Of a stretch of DNA of 49,630 bases, positions 24,270 to 32,878 are shown piece by piece. A program made the position numbers and the translations under genes. The stretch is from an uncultured Dorea sp. (lineage in GTDB: Bacteria; Bacillota; Clostridia; Lachnospirales; Lachnospiraceae), in NCBI GenBank assembly GCA_910579925.1, contig CAJTVY010000027.1, positions 1 to 49,630 on the forward strand, written 5' to 3'. Each line of letters starts with the position of its first letter. The stretch's first letter is position 1. The notes under the pieces are model-generated. The model did no database searches, was not told the origin of the DNA, and saw only the letters and a program-made list of their open reading frames with translations.

Positions 24270-25358
24270 CTATAAAATCGTACCTCCGCCAAGCACATAA
24301 TCCCCATCATACAGAACCAGCGCCTGGCCCGGCGTCACTGCCCTCTGAGGTTCTTCAAACACACACAATATCTCGTCTGTTCCTGTCTTTTCCACGGTAC
24401 ACCATGCCCCCTTATGGTTGTAGCGGATCTTTCCCCACACCCTCTTCTTCTCCGGCAGATCCTCCACAGCCATAAAGTGAATCCGGTCAGCCCTTACCTC
24501 AGAAGTCAGGGACTCTTCCTTCGTTCCTACCACAATCTCATTAGTCTCAGGACGGATTTTCAGCACAAACACCGGATGACCGAGAGAAATCCCTAACCCT
24601 CTGCGCTGTCCCACCGTATAGTGTACGATTCCTTTATGACGTCCGACCACCGTTCCGTCAGACAACACAAAATTGCCAGGTGCAATCTTCTTCCTGGCTG
24701 TTTCGCTTACCTTGTCCGTAATATAAGTCCCATAATCCCCGTCCGGCACGAAACAGATGTCCTGGCTGTCCGGTTTGTCTGCGACCTGAAGGCCAAGATG
24801 TCCCGCAAAACTGCGAATCTCCTCCTTTGTATAACCCCCTACCGGCATCAGAGTGCGCCTAAGCTGATTCTGTGTCAGATTATAGAGGGCGTAGGTCTGG
24901 TCCTTGGCTTTTGTCTGTGACGTGCGAAGCGCATATCTTTCGCCTGGCAGACGGTCAATCCGGGCATAATGGCCGGTTGCAATATAATCTGCCCCGATTT
25001 TTAAGCTCCTGTCAAGAAGGGACTCCCATTTCACATAACGGTTACAGGCAATGCATGGGTTCGGAGTCCTTCCATGAAGATATTCATCCATGAAATAGTC
25101 GATGACATGCTTCTTGAACTCCTGTTTAAAATTCATGACATAGTAGGGGATTCCAAGAAATGCCGCCACCCTTCTTGCATCCTCCACGGCACTTAGTCCA
25201 CAGCAGCCGCCGTTTTCTTCCAGAACAGACTCTTCCTCGTCCTGCCAGATCTGCATGGTAACGCCGATCACGTCATACCCCTGTTCCTTTAACAGCCAGG
25301 CCGCCACGGAGGAATCCACTCCTCCTGACATCCCGACTACCACCTTTTTCTTATCCAT
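24270..25358 (-). CDS. mnmA: tRNA-specific 2-thiouridylase MnmA
   Basis: This 362-residue enzyme thiolates U34 of tRNAs for Lys, Glu and Gln. The PP-loop VVVGMSGGVDSSVAAWLL binds ATP, and catalytic Cys residues lie in TPNPCIACNRYVKW and DSQDICFVPDGDY. The C-terminal beta domain is complete (GQALVLYDGDYVLGGGTI). It starts 3 bases after nifU. Sulfur would come from the NifS/IscS-type desulfurase in the same operon. The purine-rich GAG/GAA codons at the end of nifU probably serve as its ribosome binding site. Confidence 0.96.
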   Translation of the reverse strand: MDKKKVVVGMSGGVDSSVAAWLLKEQGYDVIGVTMQIWQDEEESVLEENGGCCGLSAVEDARRVAAFLGIPYYVMNFKQEFKKHVIDYFMDEYLHGRTPNPCIACNRYVKWESLLDRSLKIGADYIATGHYARIDRLPGERYALRTSQTKAKDQTYALYNLTQNQLRRTLMPVGGYTKEEIRSFAGHLGLQVADKPDSQDICFVPDGDYGTYITDKVSETARKKIAPGNFVLSDGTVVGRHKGIVHYTVGQRRGLGISLGHPVFVLKIRPETNEIVVGTKEESLTSEVRADRIHFMAVEDLPEKKRVWGKIRYNHKGAWCTVEKTGTDEILCVFEEPQRAVTPGQALVLYDGDYVLGGGTIL

Positions 25359-25361
25359 CTT

Positions 25362-25805
25362 CTAATATTCTTCTTCCTCTTCTTCCTCACCTTCGTGGAT
25401 ATCGGACTTTGGTTTTTCCAGTCCGTCAATCTGAATCCCATGCTTCTCGGCATAATCCCACAATGCGGCATGGATAGCTTCTTCTGCTAACAGAGAACAG
25501 TGTACCTTGACCGGGGGAAGCCCGTCCAATGCTTCCATGACTGCTTTGTTCGTCACCTTCAGCGCATCATAGATGGACTTTCCCTTTACCAGTTCGGTTG
25601 CCATACTGCTGGTTGCCACTGCCGCACCGCAGCCAAAGGTCTTAAACTTCACATCCTTAATAATCTGGTTCTCATCTACATCCAGGTAAATCCGCATAAT
25701 GTCTCCACATTTTGCGTTTCCTACCGTACCCACTCCGCTGGCATTCTCAATCTCTCCAACATTTCTTGGATGCTGGAAATGATCCATTACTTTTTCTGTA
25801 TACAT
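25362..25805 (-). CDS. nifU: NifU/IscU-type iron-sulfur scaffold
   Basis: This 147-residue scaffold has the three cluster-binding Cys residues in place: Cys33 (GNAKCGD), Cys59 (TFGCGAA) and Cys103 (VHCSLLAEEA). Asp35 next to the first Cys, which helps labilise the cluster, is also present. It assembles 2Fe-2S clusters with sulfur from NifS. The C-terminal extension of about 25 residues ends in a run of Glu residues, which is unusual for IscU. It starts with AGGAGG after nifS and precedes mnmA. Confidence 0.95.
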   Translation of the reverse strand: MYTEKVMDHFQHPRNVGEIENASGVGTVGNAKCGDIMRIYLDVDENQIIKDVKFKTFGCGAAVATSSMATELVKGKSIYDALKVTNKAVMEALDGLPPVKVHCSLLAEEAIHAALWDYAEKHGIQIDGLEKPKSDIHEGEEEEEEEY

Positions 25806-25824
25806 ACAATCGTCCTCCCGGTTT

Positions 25825-27009
25825 CTACTTATTAGCTTTCTTAATAAAATCCTCGTAAAGCGGTGACATATTCCGCAATGTACCCAGGATCTCCTTCAGC
25901 GAGTCTACCACATAATCAAGATCCTCTTTCGTAGTCTCTTCACTTAGAGTCAACCGCAGTGACCCGTGGGCAATCTCATGGGGCAGCCCGATGGCAAGCA
26001 ATACATGGGACGGATCCAGGGAACCGGACGTACACGCAGATCCGCTGGAGCCGCAGATGCCTTTTCCGTCCAGCATAATCAGCAGTGCCTCTCCTTCTAC
26101 AAAGCGGAAACTGAAATTCGCATTGTTCGGAAGCCTGTCCGTCTGATGTCCGTTCAGACGGCAGTACGGTATCTCCTTAAGCACACGTCCAATCAGATAA
26201 TCCCGAAGACCTCTTTCCTTCTCCGTACGTTCTTCCATAGTCTTTGCGGCCCGTTTTACCGCTGTTCCAAGCCCCACGATTCCAGGAACATTCTCCGTGC
26301 CTGCACGGCGTTTTCTCTCCTGTGCTCCGCCGTGAACGAAGGAATGGATCTTCACGCCCTTGCGGATATATAAGAATCCAATCCCTTTAGGACCGTTCAG
26401 CTTATGGCCGCTGGCGCTGAGCATGTCAATATGACATTCATCCACATCAATCGGCACCTGCCCGAACGCCTGTACTGCATCCGTATGAAAAAGAATTCCA
26501 TGTTCATGAGCTATCTCTCCAATCTCCCGCACAGGCTCTATGGTTCCAATCTCATTATTGGCAAACATAACGGAGATCAGTATGGTTGTCGGACGAATCG
26601 CCTTCTTTAATTCGTCAAGCCGAATCTTCCCGTCTTCATCCACGTCCAGATAGGTCACTTCAAATCCACGCTTCTCAAGATACTCCGCTGTGTGAAGGAT
26701 TGCATGGTGTTCAATCTTCGTTGTGATAATGTGATTTCCTTTATCTGCGTACGCCTCTGCCGCCGCCTTCAGCGCCCAGTTATCTGACTCTGAACCTCCT
26801 GCGGTAAAATAAATCTCATTGCTTTTGGCTCCCAGCACGCTGGCAATCACGTCTCTGTGTTCACTGATGACTTCTTTATTGCCCGATGCAAAACTGTAGA
26901 CACTGGAAGGATTCCCGAACTTCTCCGAAAAATACGGAAGCATTGCCTCCACTACCTCCGGCGCAGTCTTTGTGGTTGCCGCATTATCCAGATATATTAA
27001 TTTTTTCAT
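25825..27009 (-). CDS. nifS: cysteine desulfurase NifS/IscS
   Basis: This 394-residue PLP enzyme takes sulfur from cysteine as an enzyme-bound persulfide. PLP is bound through the Lys in SGHKLNGPKGIGF, supported by TAGGSESDNWA, HHAIL and FHTDAVQAFG. The persulfide Cys lies in GSSGSACTSGSLDPSHVL, the long class I loop. The ATG follows AGGAG by 9 bases. It is the second gene of the iscR-nifS-nifU-mnmA operon and supplies both iron-sulfur assembly and tRNA thiolation. Confidence 0.96.
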   Translation of the reverse strand: MKKLIYLDNAATTKTAPEVVEAMLPYFSEKFGNPSSVYSFASGNKEVISEHRDVIASVLGAKSNEIYFTAGGSESDNWALKAAAEAYADKGNHIITTKIEHHAILHTAEYLEKRGFEVTYLDVDEDGKIRLDELKKAIRPTTILISVMFANNEIGTIEPVREIGEIAHEHGILFHTDAVQAFGQVPIDVDECHIDMLSASGHKLNGPKGIGFLYIRKGVKIHSFVHGGAQERKRRAGTENVPGIVGLGTAVKRAAKTMEERTEKERGLRDYLIGRVLKEIPYCRLNGHQTDRLPNNANFSFRFVEGEALLIMLDGKGICGSSGSACTSGSLDPSHVLLAIGLPHEIAHGSLRLTLSEETTKEDLDYVVDSLKEILGTLRNMSPLYEDFIKKANK

Positions 27010-27063
27010 CTCACTTCTTCTCCTTTACACATCTTTATCTATCTTAATTCATGATTGGTTAAG

Positions 27064-27522
27064 TCAGAAATTGCATTGGGGATGCTCCAGCTCACCTTCC
27101 GGGTTCACTTTCCGACTCTCCCGTACCAGTTCATCCAGCATCATATGATTCACCGTATCATTGATACTATCATTGATCTTCTGCCATACATACTTGGTCA
27201 CACATCCGTCGGCAGCCATACACCCTTCCTCAGAATAAAACGCCGCACACCTGACCGGCTCAAGGCTTCCTTCCAGCGCCCGCAGCACATCCCCCACGGA
27301 AATCTCACCCGTGCTCTTTGCCAGCACATATCCGCCTGTAGCGCCCCGGATACTGCGTACCAGGCCGGCTTTCTTAAGCAGTCCTACAAGCTGTTCCAGA
27401 TACCGCTCCGAAATGTCCTGCCTTGCCGCAATGCTGCTGATGGAAACCGGTTCCTCCTCGCTGTATCTGGCCAGATCTATCATGGCACGAAGCCCGTATC
27501 TTCCTTTTGTCGAAAGTTTCAC
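27064..27522 (-). CDS. iscR: Rrf2-family iron-sulfur regulator, IscR-like
   Basis: This 152-residue Rrf2 regulator begins MKLSTKGRYGLRAMIDLA with a GTG codon at 27522, supported by AAGGTG upstream. The winged HTH (SISSIAARQDISERYLEQLVGLLKKAGLV, GGYVLAKS) is followed by three Cys residues at 92, 101 and 107, matching the cluster-binding region of IscR. In Escherichia coli IscR senses 2Fe-2S status and represses its own operon; the same logic is likely here because a perfect palindrome lies just after its promoter. Confidence 0.92.
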   Translation of the reverse strand: MKLSTKGRYGLRAMIDLARYSEEEPVSISSIAARQDISERYLEQLVGLLKKAGLVRSIRGATGGYVLAKSTGEISVGDVLRALEGSLEPVRCAAFYSEEGCMAADGCVTKYVWQKINDSINDTVNHMMLDELVRESRKVNPEGELEHPQCNF

Positions 27523-27543
27523 TTACTCACCTTCTTTTTAATC

Positions 27544-27560
27544 CCTAGCAAATTGCTAGG
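27544..27560 (-). promoter_or_regulatory. candidate IscR operator
   Basis: CCTAGCAA, one base, and TTGCTAGG form a perfect palindrome 16 bases downstream of the predicted iscR -10 box. This location would let a bound Rrf2 protein block transcription. Assignment to IscR is inferred from proximity. Confidence 0.55.
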
Positions 27561-27575
27561 ATATTTTCCATATGT

Positions 27576-27604
27576 AGGATAACACCGCTTTTTAGTTCTG
27601 TCAA
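27576..27604 (-). promoter_or_regulatory. sigma-A promoter of the isc operon
   Basis: On the minus strand a perfect -35 TTGACA (27599-27604) and a -10 TATCCT (27576-27581) are spaced by 17 bases. The start of iscR lies about 50 bases downstream, beyond the palindromic operator. Confidence 0.65.
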
Positions 27605-27653
27605 GTCCTCTTTTTGAATATGCTTTAATAATATCACTGACCAGGAGTCCGCT

Positions 27654-28982
27654 ATGTCACGAAAACGTGCAATCATCAGAGGTACTTTCATCTTAACGCT
27701 TACCGGATTCGCTACCCGGTTTATGGGATTTTTCTACCGTATCTTTCTAAGTCATACGTTCGGAGAGGAAGGCGTAGGCCTGTATCAGCTTGTTTTTCCC
27801 ATCTATGCGCTTTGTTTTTCTTTAACTTCCGCAGGCATTGAACTTGCTCTGTCCCGCTGTATTGCCGCCCGCATGACGAAGGGAAAGCATAAGGAAGCGC
27901 GGGAATTACTGTATACCAGCCTTTTTCTCACCGTCACGGCTTCTTTTTTCGTCACCCTGATCCTTCAGAAATATGCCGTGCCCATATCTGCGGCATTTCT
28001 GCAGGAACCGCGCTGCGCCGACCTGTTAATCATCCTGTCCTATGCGTTTCCTTTTGCCTCAGTACACAGTTGTATCTGCGGATACTACTTCGGACTGAAA
28101 CAGACCGGGGTTCCTGCCATATCCCAGTTCGTGGAACAGACGGCAAGAATCTTAAGCGTCTATCTGCTCTACCTGTATGGTATAAAACATGGGATCCGTT
28201 TCGGTGTGTCAATCGCCGTGGCAGGCATGATTGCAGGAGAAATCTTCTCATCTGTATTCTGCCTGCGCGCTCTGCTTGGCAGAAAGATCTTAGCAGGCCT
28301 TTCGCGTTTTCATTTCCGCGGATGTACGAAACACGGGCGTGAACTCCTTGCGCTTTCGGTTCCTCTGACTGCAAGCAGGGTTCTGTTAAATCTTCTGCAG
28401 AGCATTGAGGCTGTGTCCATCCCCGTCCGGCTGCAGAGCTATGGAATGTCGCTGTCAGAATCTTTAAGCACTTACGGTGTTTTAACAGGAATGGCTCTGC
28501 CCTGCATCCTGTTTCCTTCCGCCATCACCAACTCTGTATCTACCATGCTTCTCCCCACGGTAGCAGAGATCCAGGCGCTGAACCACCGCCAGGAATTGTC
28601 CGCTTTGATTCGCAAAGTTTCCTATTCCTGTATTTTTCTTGGCAGTATCTGCTGCGTCAGCCTGCTGAGTTTCGGGAAATGGATCGGCTGCGTCTTATTT
28701 CACAGTTCCATGGCAGGTGATTATATCATTACTCTTGCCTGGATGTGCCCTTTTCTATACACCAATAATACTCTGATCAGTATGATTAATGGTATTGGGA
28801 AGACGACCCTTTCCTTCTGCATCAATTCCGCAAGCCTGGGGATCCGTATTGTCAGCGTCTTATTTTTTATTCCTGTCCTGGGGATCAAAGGGTATCTATG
28901 GGGGCTGCTGGCAAGTCAGGTCTGCATTTTCCTCTTCTGCCTGGCATATCTTAAGTATTATCTGCACCGTTTTGCCGCATAG
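27654..28982 (+). CDS. SpoVB/MurJ-like polysaccharide flippase (MOP superfamily)
   Basis: This 442-residue membrane protein has about 12-14 transmembrane helices. The N-terminus FILTLTGFATRFMGFFYRIFLSHTFGEEGVGLYQLVFPIYAL matches the SpoVB-type branch of the MOP flippase superfamily. SpoVB flips lipid II-linked precursors across the forespore outer membrane for spore cortex; other members act on wall polysaccharides. The ATG follows AGGAG by 6 bases. It diverges from iscR and is followed by a membrane-anchored metalloprotease. With several SpoVB paralogs usual per clostridial genome, the exact role is open. Confidence 0.88.
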   Translation: MSRKRAIIRGTFILTLTGFATRFMGFFYRIFLSHTFGEEGVGLYQLVFPIYALCFSLTSAGIELALSRCIAARMTKGKHKEARELLYTSLFLTVTASFFVTLILQKYAVPISAAFLQEPRCADLLIILSYAFPFASVHSCICGYYFGLKQTGVPAISQFVEQTARILSVYLLYLYGIKHGIRFGVSIAVAGMIAGEIFSSVFCLRALLGRKILAGLSRFHFRGCTKHGRELLALSVPLTASRVLLNLLQSIEAVSIPVRLQSYGMSLSESLSTYGVLTGMALPCILFPSAITNSVSTMLLPTVAEIQALNHRQELSALIRKVSYSCIFLGSICCVSLLSFGKWIGCVLFHSSMAGDYIITLAWMCPFLYTNNTLISMINGIGKTTLSFCINSASLGIRIVSVLFFIPVLGIKGYLWGLLASQVCIFLFCLAYLKYYLHRFAA

Positions 28983-29047
28983 GCCAGTCAAAGGGTCTGC
29001 GGCAAAGAACAGATATACTCAGACAATCACAAATGGATGATATCTCG

Positions 29048-29077
29048 TAACAGTGAAGCCAGAAGGCTGAACTGTTA
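29048..29077. repeat. small palindromic intergenic element, copy A
   Basis: AACAGTGAAGCC (29049-29060), AGAA, and GGCTGAACTGTT (29065-29076) make an imperfect hairpin with 10 of 12 positions paired. The hexamer ATATCT lies on both sides (29040-29045 and 29082-29087), as a short target duplication would. Related copies occur at 35004, 37797 and, in part, 33544. Confidence 0.7.
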
Positions 29078-29159
29078 TGAAATATCTGTGAAATGTTTCT
29101 GGAATTCATAGACATTAGAAACGGAATCCTTTAAAATAGGATACGGAGGATTTTAAGAT

Positions 29160-29903
29160 ATGGATACACAGAAAAGAGTACACCGTAAAAACAAGAACTG
29201 GCTGATCTGTCTGCTGCTTCTGGCGGGTCTCGCCCTGTGCCTCTTCATTTATATAGGTATCAGACAGCGGATAGAAGCCATGGAATCAGAAATTACAGGC
29301 GCAAAATTAGAACCACGACAGGTACAGGCAGCCTTTTCCGGCGCAGACACAAGCGAAGCTTCGTTATCTTATATCAAGTGCCGTAAACACGGATATGTGG
29401 ATGATCGTTATGTGGACATCGTAAATCAGCAGTTGTCTGCTATCCCGGCATATATTCAGGATGCTTTCGTCAGAGACAACTGGGCAGTCTATGTAACCGA
29501 CATTGATATCGGCCAGACTTATTATTCAGGTAAATATGACATGGTCATGGGGAGTACTAACTTTGAAGAGAAACGGATTCTGATCGAGGACCGGATAGAT
29601 GCCGTATATGAGTCGCCGATTCACGAAGTGGGCCACTGGTTTGATCTCTACGTTGGACTTGCGTCATCCACGGACGAATTCAAAGCCATCTACCAGGCTG
29701 AAAGTGCGTCTTTCATTCAGGCGTATGGGTCCGACTGCGTGCGAGATGAGATGGAATTATTTGCGGAAGGGTTCTGGTATTACATTATAAATCCTGCGGG
29801 CCTTAGAGCCGTAAGCCCGCAGTTATATCAGTTTATCCATCTTAGGTATTATCAGTTCCGAATCATGAGAACCTGGTATGAATATAGCAGTATATTTGCG
29901 TAA
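29160..29903 (+). CDS. membrane-anchored lethal-factor-like zinc metalloprotease (M34/PPEP-type)
   Basis: This 247-residue protein has a cytoplasmic basic N-terminus, one transmembrane helix (about 14-34), a short coiled linker, then an extracellular domain. HEVGH at 155-159 is a zinc HExxH motif. It is followed about 40 residues later by MELFAEGFWYYI (Glu199, Glu203) and SPQLYQFI, the same order seen in anthrax lethal factor (HEFGH, then EFFAEAF, then PKTFQFI) and in the Pro-Pro endopeptidases of the same fold. That similarity is by recall, not by alignment. GGAGG precedes the ATG. It lies between a SpoVB-like flippase and spoIIM. Its substrate is unknown; a surface or secreted protein is likely. 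Confidence 0.75.
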   Translation: MDTQKRVHRKNKNWLICLLLLAGLALCLFIYIGIRQRIEAMESEITGAKLEPRQVQAAFSGADTSEASLSYIKCRKHGYVDDRYVDIVNQQLSAIPAYIQDAFVRDNWAVYVTDIDIGQTYYSGKYDMVMGSTNFEEKRILIEDRIDAVYESPIHEVGHWFDLYVGLASSTDEFKAIYQAESASFIQAYGSDCVRDEMELFAEGFWYYIINPAGLRAVSPQLYQFIHLRYYQFRIMRTWYEYSSIFA

Positions 29904-29919
29904 ACCGAATTAGTGTAGT

Positions 29920-29963
29920 GACCGCATTATATCTGGCGAAACTCTGCTGGATATCATGTGGTC
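29920..29963. terminator. hairpin between convergent metalloprotease and spoIIM genes
   Basis: A stem of 14 positions (29920-29933 with 29950-29963, one G-U pair and one mismatch) around a 16-base loop fills the gap between the two convergent genes and touches the spoIIM stop. No long T-run follows, so it may be a weak bidirectional terminator. Confidence 0.35.
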
Positions 29964-30502
29964 TAGAGCGTCTTTAGGAACAGTTCCATGATAATGGGAT
30001 TCACATAACACTCAAGCAGGATCCCTACTATGATAAAGAGCGTTATGCTGACCGTCTTTGAGAGATTCCACCTTGATTCCGGATAGGTAAAGAGATACCA
30101 CAGAAGCACAATATAACCGGCCCCATAGAATAAAAAGTGGGGAGTCAGTGCAATCAGACAGAGTATCACGCCCTTGACCCCCATCTTAAGAACCGCCGAC
30201 GTCATGATCATTCCGGCGCAAAAGCCTGTCCATGCCAGGAATCCTCCCGCAATCCCTTTGCGAAGTCTGGTACAGCCCAGCGCTGCAACGAGTACAAGGG
30301 GCACGACCCTGACCCGTATGACATACCACATGAACTCCATTACATCAATCTCTGCCTGAGTGTACTGGGTCAGAAAAAATTCATTGAAAATTCCCATGCC
30401 TGCGATATAGTCTTTCGATATCAGATTCGCATACACGATCCCTGCCAGAAACCCCAGCATACAAAACACGGCCAAAAACTTTTTGTTTTCCTGTATCCTC
30501 AC
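29963..30502 (-). CDS. spoIIM: stage II sporulation protein M-like membrane protein
   Basis: This 179-residue protein has five or so transmembrane helices and the SpoIIM/DUF95 pattern: an early GFLAGIVYANLI, a central LTPHFLFYGAGYIVLL, and a C-terminal GILLECYVNPIIM close to the end. SpoIIM works with SpoIID and SpoIIP to thin septal peptidoglycan during engulfment. The GTG at 30502 is chosen because GGGAGG lies 7 bases upstream; a TTG at 30523 is less likely. It is the last gene of the recA-rny strand and separate from spoIIP at 47 kb. Confidence 0.85.
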   Translation of the reverse strand: MRIQENKKFLAVFCMLGFLAGIVYANLISKDYIAGMGIFNEFFLTQYTQAEIDVMEFMWYVIRVRVVPLVLVAALGCTRLRKGIAGGFLAWTGFCAGMIMTSAVLKMGVKGVILCLIALTPHFLFYGAGYIVLLWYLFTYPESRWNLSKTVSITLFIIVGILLECYVNPIIMELFLKTL

Positions 30503-30585
30503 AAATGTTCCTCCCTCTGTCAAGATACTTCATTATATGCCGGGGATGTCATTATATGCTTCTGATTACATCTTTTTCTCTATCA

Positions 30586-31122
30586 TCACAGATACTTAGA
30601 CTCATAAGCCAGAAGAGCGGCAATCGTCTTGGAATCCTCAATCTTTCCAGTAAAGATCATCTCCTTGAGTTCTCCCATTGTATACGCCTTTACATCTACA
30701 TATTCGCCTTCGTCCAGGCGCTGATGGGACAAAATCAGATCCTTTGCCACATAGATCTCGATCTTTTCGTTACAGAAGGCAACTGTTGTCCGCAAAGTAA
30801 TAAGCCATTCCAGATTCTCTGAACGGTATCCTGTCTCTTCCTCCAGTTCTCTCGCCGAGCAGATAAGCCCCGGTTCGTCTGGTGCATCAAGCTTTCCCGC
30901 AGGAATCTCCAGCGTTTCCCGGTCCAGCGCATTCCGGTACTGTCTGACCATCAGAATCCTCCCGTCCTCCATCACCGGCACCACTGCCGCCGCACCGTCA
31001 TGGTGAATAAAATCCCAGTCTGCGGTGTTGCCATTAGGAAATTCCACACAGTCTTTGTACACACTCAGTATTGCCCCCCGATAAACCAGTTCTCTTCCAA
31101 TACGTTTAATCTCGTCGCTCAT
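30586..31122 (-). CDS. Nudix hydrolase, ADP-ribose pyrophosphatase type
   Basis: This 178-residue protein has the Nudix box in GKLDAPDEPGLICSARELEEETGY, with the REL-EE-G metal-binding core intact and one extra residue in the first spacer. The N-terminal strand-rich region (GAILSVYKDCVEFPNGN) and AAVVPVMEDGRILMVRQYRNALDRETLEIPAG match ADP-ribose pyrophosphatases, which clear ADP-ribose in the cytoplasm. The ATG at 31122 follows AAGGATG; a TTG two codons earlier is possible. It lies between rny and spoIIM. Confidence 0.9.
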   Translation of the reverse strand: MSDEIKRIGRELVYRGAILSVYKDCVEFPNGNTADWDFIHHDGAAAVVPVMEDGRILMVRQYRNALDRETLEIPAGKLDAPDEPGLICSARELEEETGYRSENLEWLITLRTTVAFCNEKIEIYVAKDLILSHQRLDEGEYVDVKAYTMGELKEMIFTGKIEDSKTIAALLAYESKYL

Positions 31123-31169
31123 GTTCAATCATCCTTTCTCTGTTATCACGGTTTAGTAAGAATAAAAAT

Positions 31170-31203
31170 AAGGGAAGTCCTATTTTCACTCAAGACTTCC
31201 CTT
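31170..31203 (-). terminator. intrinsic terminator after rny
   Basis: AAGGGAAGTC pairs with GACTTCCCTT across a 14-base loop. On the minus strand ATTTTTATTC follows the stem. It lies 31 bases past the rny stop, ahead of the Nudix gene. Confidence 0.75.
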
Positions 31204-31233
31204 AGTTTTCATTTTTATCTTTCCTGCAAAACC

Positions 31234-32787
31234 TTATTTCGCATAGCTTGTAACCCGCGACTCACGAATCACATTCACCTTAATCTGTCCGGGATATTCT
31301 AACTCATACTCAATCTGCTTCGCAATATCCCTTGCTATTAATACCATGTCTGCATCAGATACCTGCTCTGGAACTACCATAACTCGAATCTCTCTACCTG
31401 CTTGAATCGCAAAAGATTTATCAACCCCCTTGAACTGGTTGGTGATATCCTCTAATTGTTTTAACCTGTTTGTGTATGTCTCTAAAGTCTCTCTTCTGGC
31501 GCCTGGCCTTGCGGCTGAAATAGTATCCGCCGCCTGTACGACACAGGCAATCAGACTTTCCGGTTCTACGTCGCCATGATGCGCTTCTACAGCATTAATG
31601 ACTGTTGCGGATTCCTTGTATTTCCTACAAAGATCCACACCAATCTGAATATGTGATCCTTCCACATCATGATCAATAGATTTGCCGACATCGTGCAAAA
31701 GTCCGGCACGCCTGGCGATTCTGACATCCAGTCCGATCTCGCCTGCAAGAAGCCCCGCCAGTTGTGAAACCTCGATCGAATGCTTCAATGCGTTCTGGCC
31801 GTAACTTGTCCGAAACTTCATACGCCCAAGAAGCCGGATCAGTTCTGGATGGATCCCGTGAACGCCTACTTCTAAGGCGGCCGCCTCTCCTTCTTCTCGA
31901 ATCATGGAATCTACTTCTTTCTGCGCTTTTTCCACCATCTCCTCAATTCTTGCCGGATGAATCCGTCCGTCAACAATCAATTTCTCCAGCGCAATCCTTG
32001 CGACTTCTCTTCGAATCGGATCGAATCCTGACAATACCACCGCCTCTGGCGTATCGTCAATGATCAGTTCAACACCCGTCAGTGTTTCCAGCGTACGGAT
32101 ATTACGTCCCTCACGTCCTATGATTCTACCCTTCATCTCGTCGTTCGGAAGCTGTACAACCGAAATTGTAGTCTCCGCAACATGATCTGCCGCACATCTC
32201 TGAATCGCAGTGACGACATATTCTTTCGCCTTTTTATCTGCTTCTTCCTTCGCCTGCGCCTCTAATTCTTTGATCATCTTTGCGGTGTCATGCTTTACAT
32301 CGTCTTCAACAGTTTTTAACAAATACTCTTTTGCTTGTTCGGAGGTAAGTCCTGAGATTCTTTCTAGTTCCTGTACTCTCTGGCTGCCCAGCTCTTCCAC
32401 TTTCGCTTCCCGCTGTCGTAGCTGTTCTTCTTTTGCTGCAAATCCTGCTTCTCGCTTCTCAATCGCATCCGCTTTCTTATCTAAAGCCTCTTCCTTGGAA
32501 AGAACGCGCTTTTCGTAGCGTTGTAACTCATTCCTGCGTTCCTTGGTCTCTTTCTCAAGTTCATTCTTGTTCTTGATGGACTCTTCTTTAATCTCCAAGA
32601 GAGACTCCTTCTTCTTTGCCTCAGCCGTCTTTACCGCATCATCAATGATCTCCCTGGCTTTTGTCTCTGCATTCCCAATCTTGGAATCCGCATTCTTTTT
32701 CAGACTGGAAACCGTCAGAAAATGACTGATGACCGCCGCTGCCGCGATCAGCACAACTCCCACAGCAATTAATATCCCATTCGGCAC
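31234..32787 (-). CDS. rny: ribonuclease Y
   Basis: This 517-residue membrane-anchored endoribonuclease initiates mRNA decay. In order, it has a transmembrane helix (about 3-22), a long charged coiled coil (about 28-180), a KH RNA-binding domain (KGRIIGREGRNIRTLETLTGVELIIDDTP) and an HD domain (LLHDVGKSIDHDVEGSHIQIG, then AVEAHHGDVEPES). It ends with the conserved IKVNVIRESRVTSYAK. The start is a GTG at 32787 with AGGAGG 7 bases upstream. It follows recX, the frequent clostridial order. Confidence 0.97.
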   Translation of the reverse strand: MPNGILIAVGVVLIAAAAVISHFLTVSSLKKNADSKIGNAETKAREIIDDAVKTAEAKKKESLLEIKEESIKNKNELEKETKERRNELQRYEKRVLSKEEALDKKADAIEKREAGFAAKEEQLRQREAKVEELGSQRVQELERISGLTSEQAKEYLLKTVEDDVKHDTAKMIKELEAQAKEEADKKAKEYVVTAIQRCAADHVAETTISVVQLPNDEMKGRIIGREGRNIRTLETLTGVELIIDDTPEAVVLSGFDPIRREVARIALEKLIVDGRIHPARIEEMVEKAQKEVDSMIREEGEAAALEVGVHGIHPELIRLLGRMKFRTSYGQNALKHSIEVSQLAGLLAGEIGLDVRIARRAGLLHDVGKSIDHDVEGSHIQIGVDLCRKYKESATVINAVEAHHGDVEPESLIACVVQAADTISAARPGARRETLETYTNRLKQLEDITNQFKGVDKSFAIQAGREIRVMVVPEQVSDADMVLIARDIAKQIEYELEYPGQIKVNVIRESRVTSYAK

Positions 32788-32878
32788 AGGAGCACCTCCT
32801 TATTCAGTTTTCATTGTACAAATACAACACTTAAATTTTATACTTTTTTCATGAAGATGTCAAGCAGATATTCATCTC

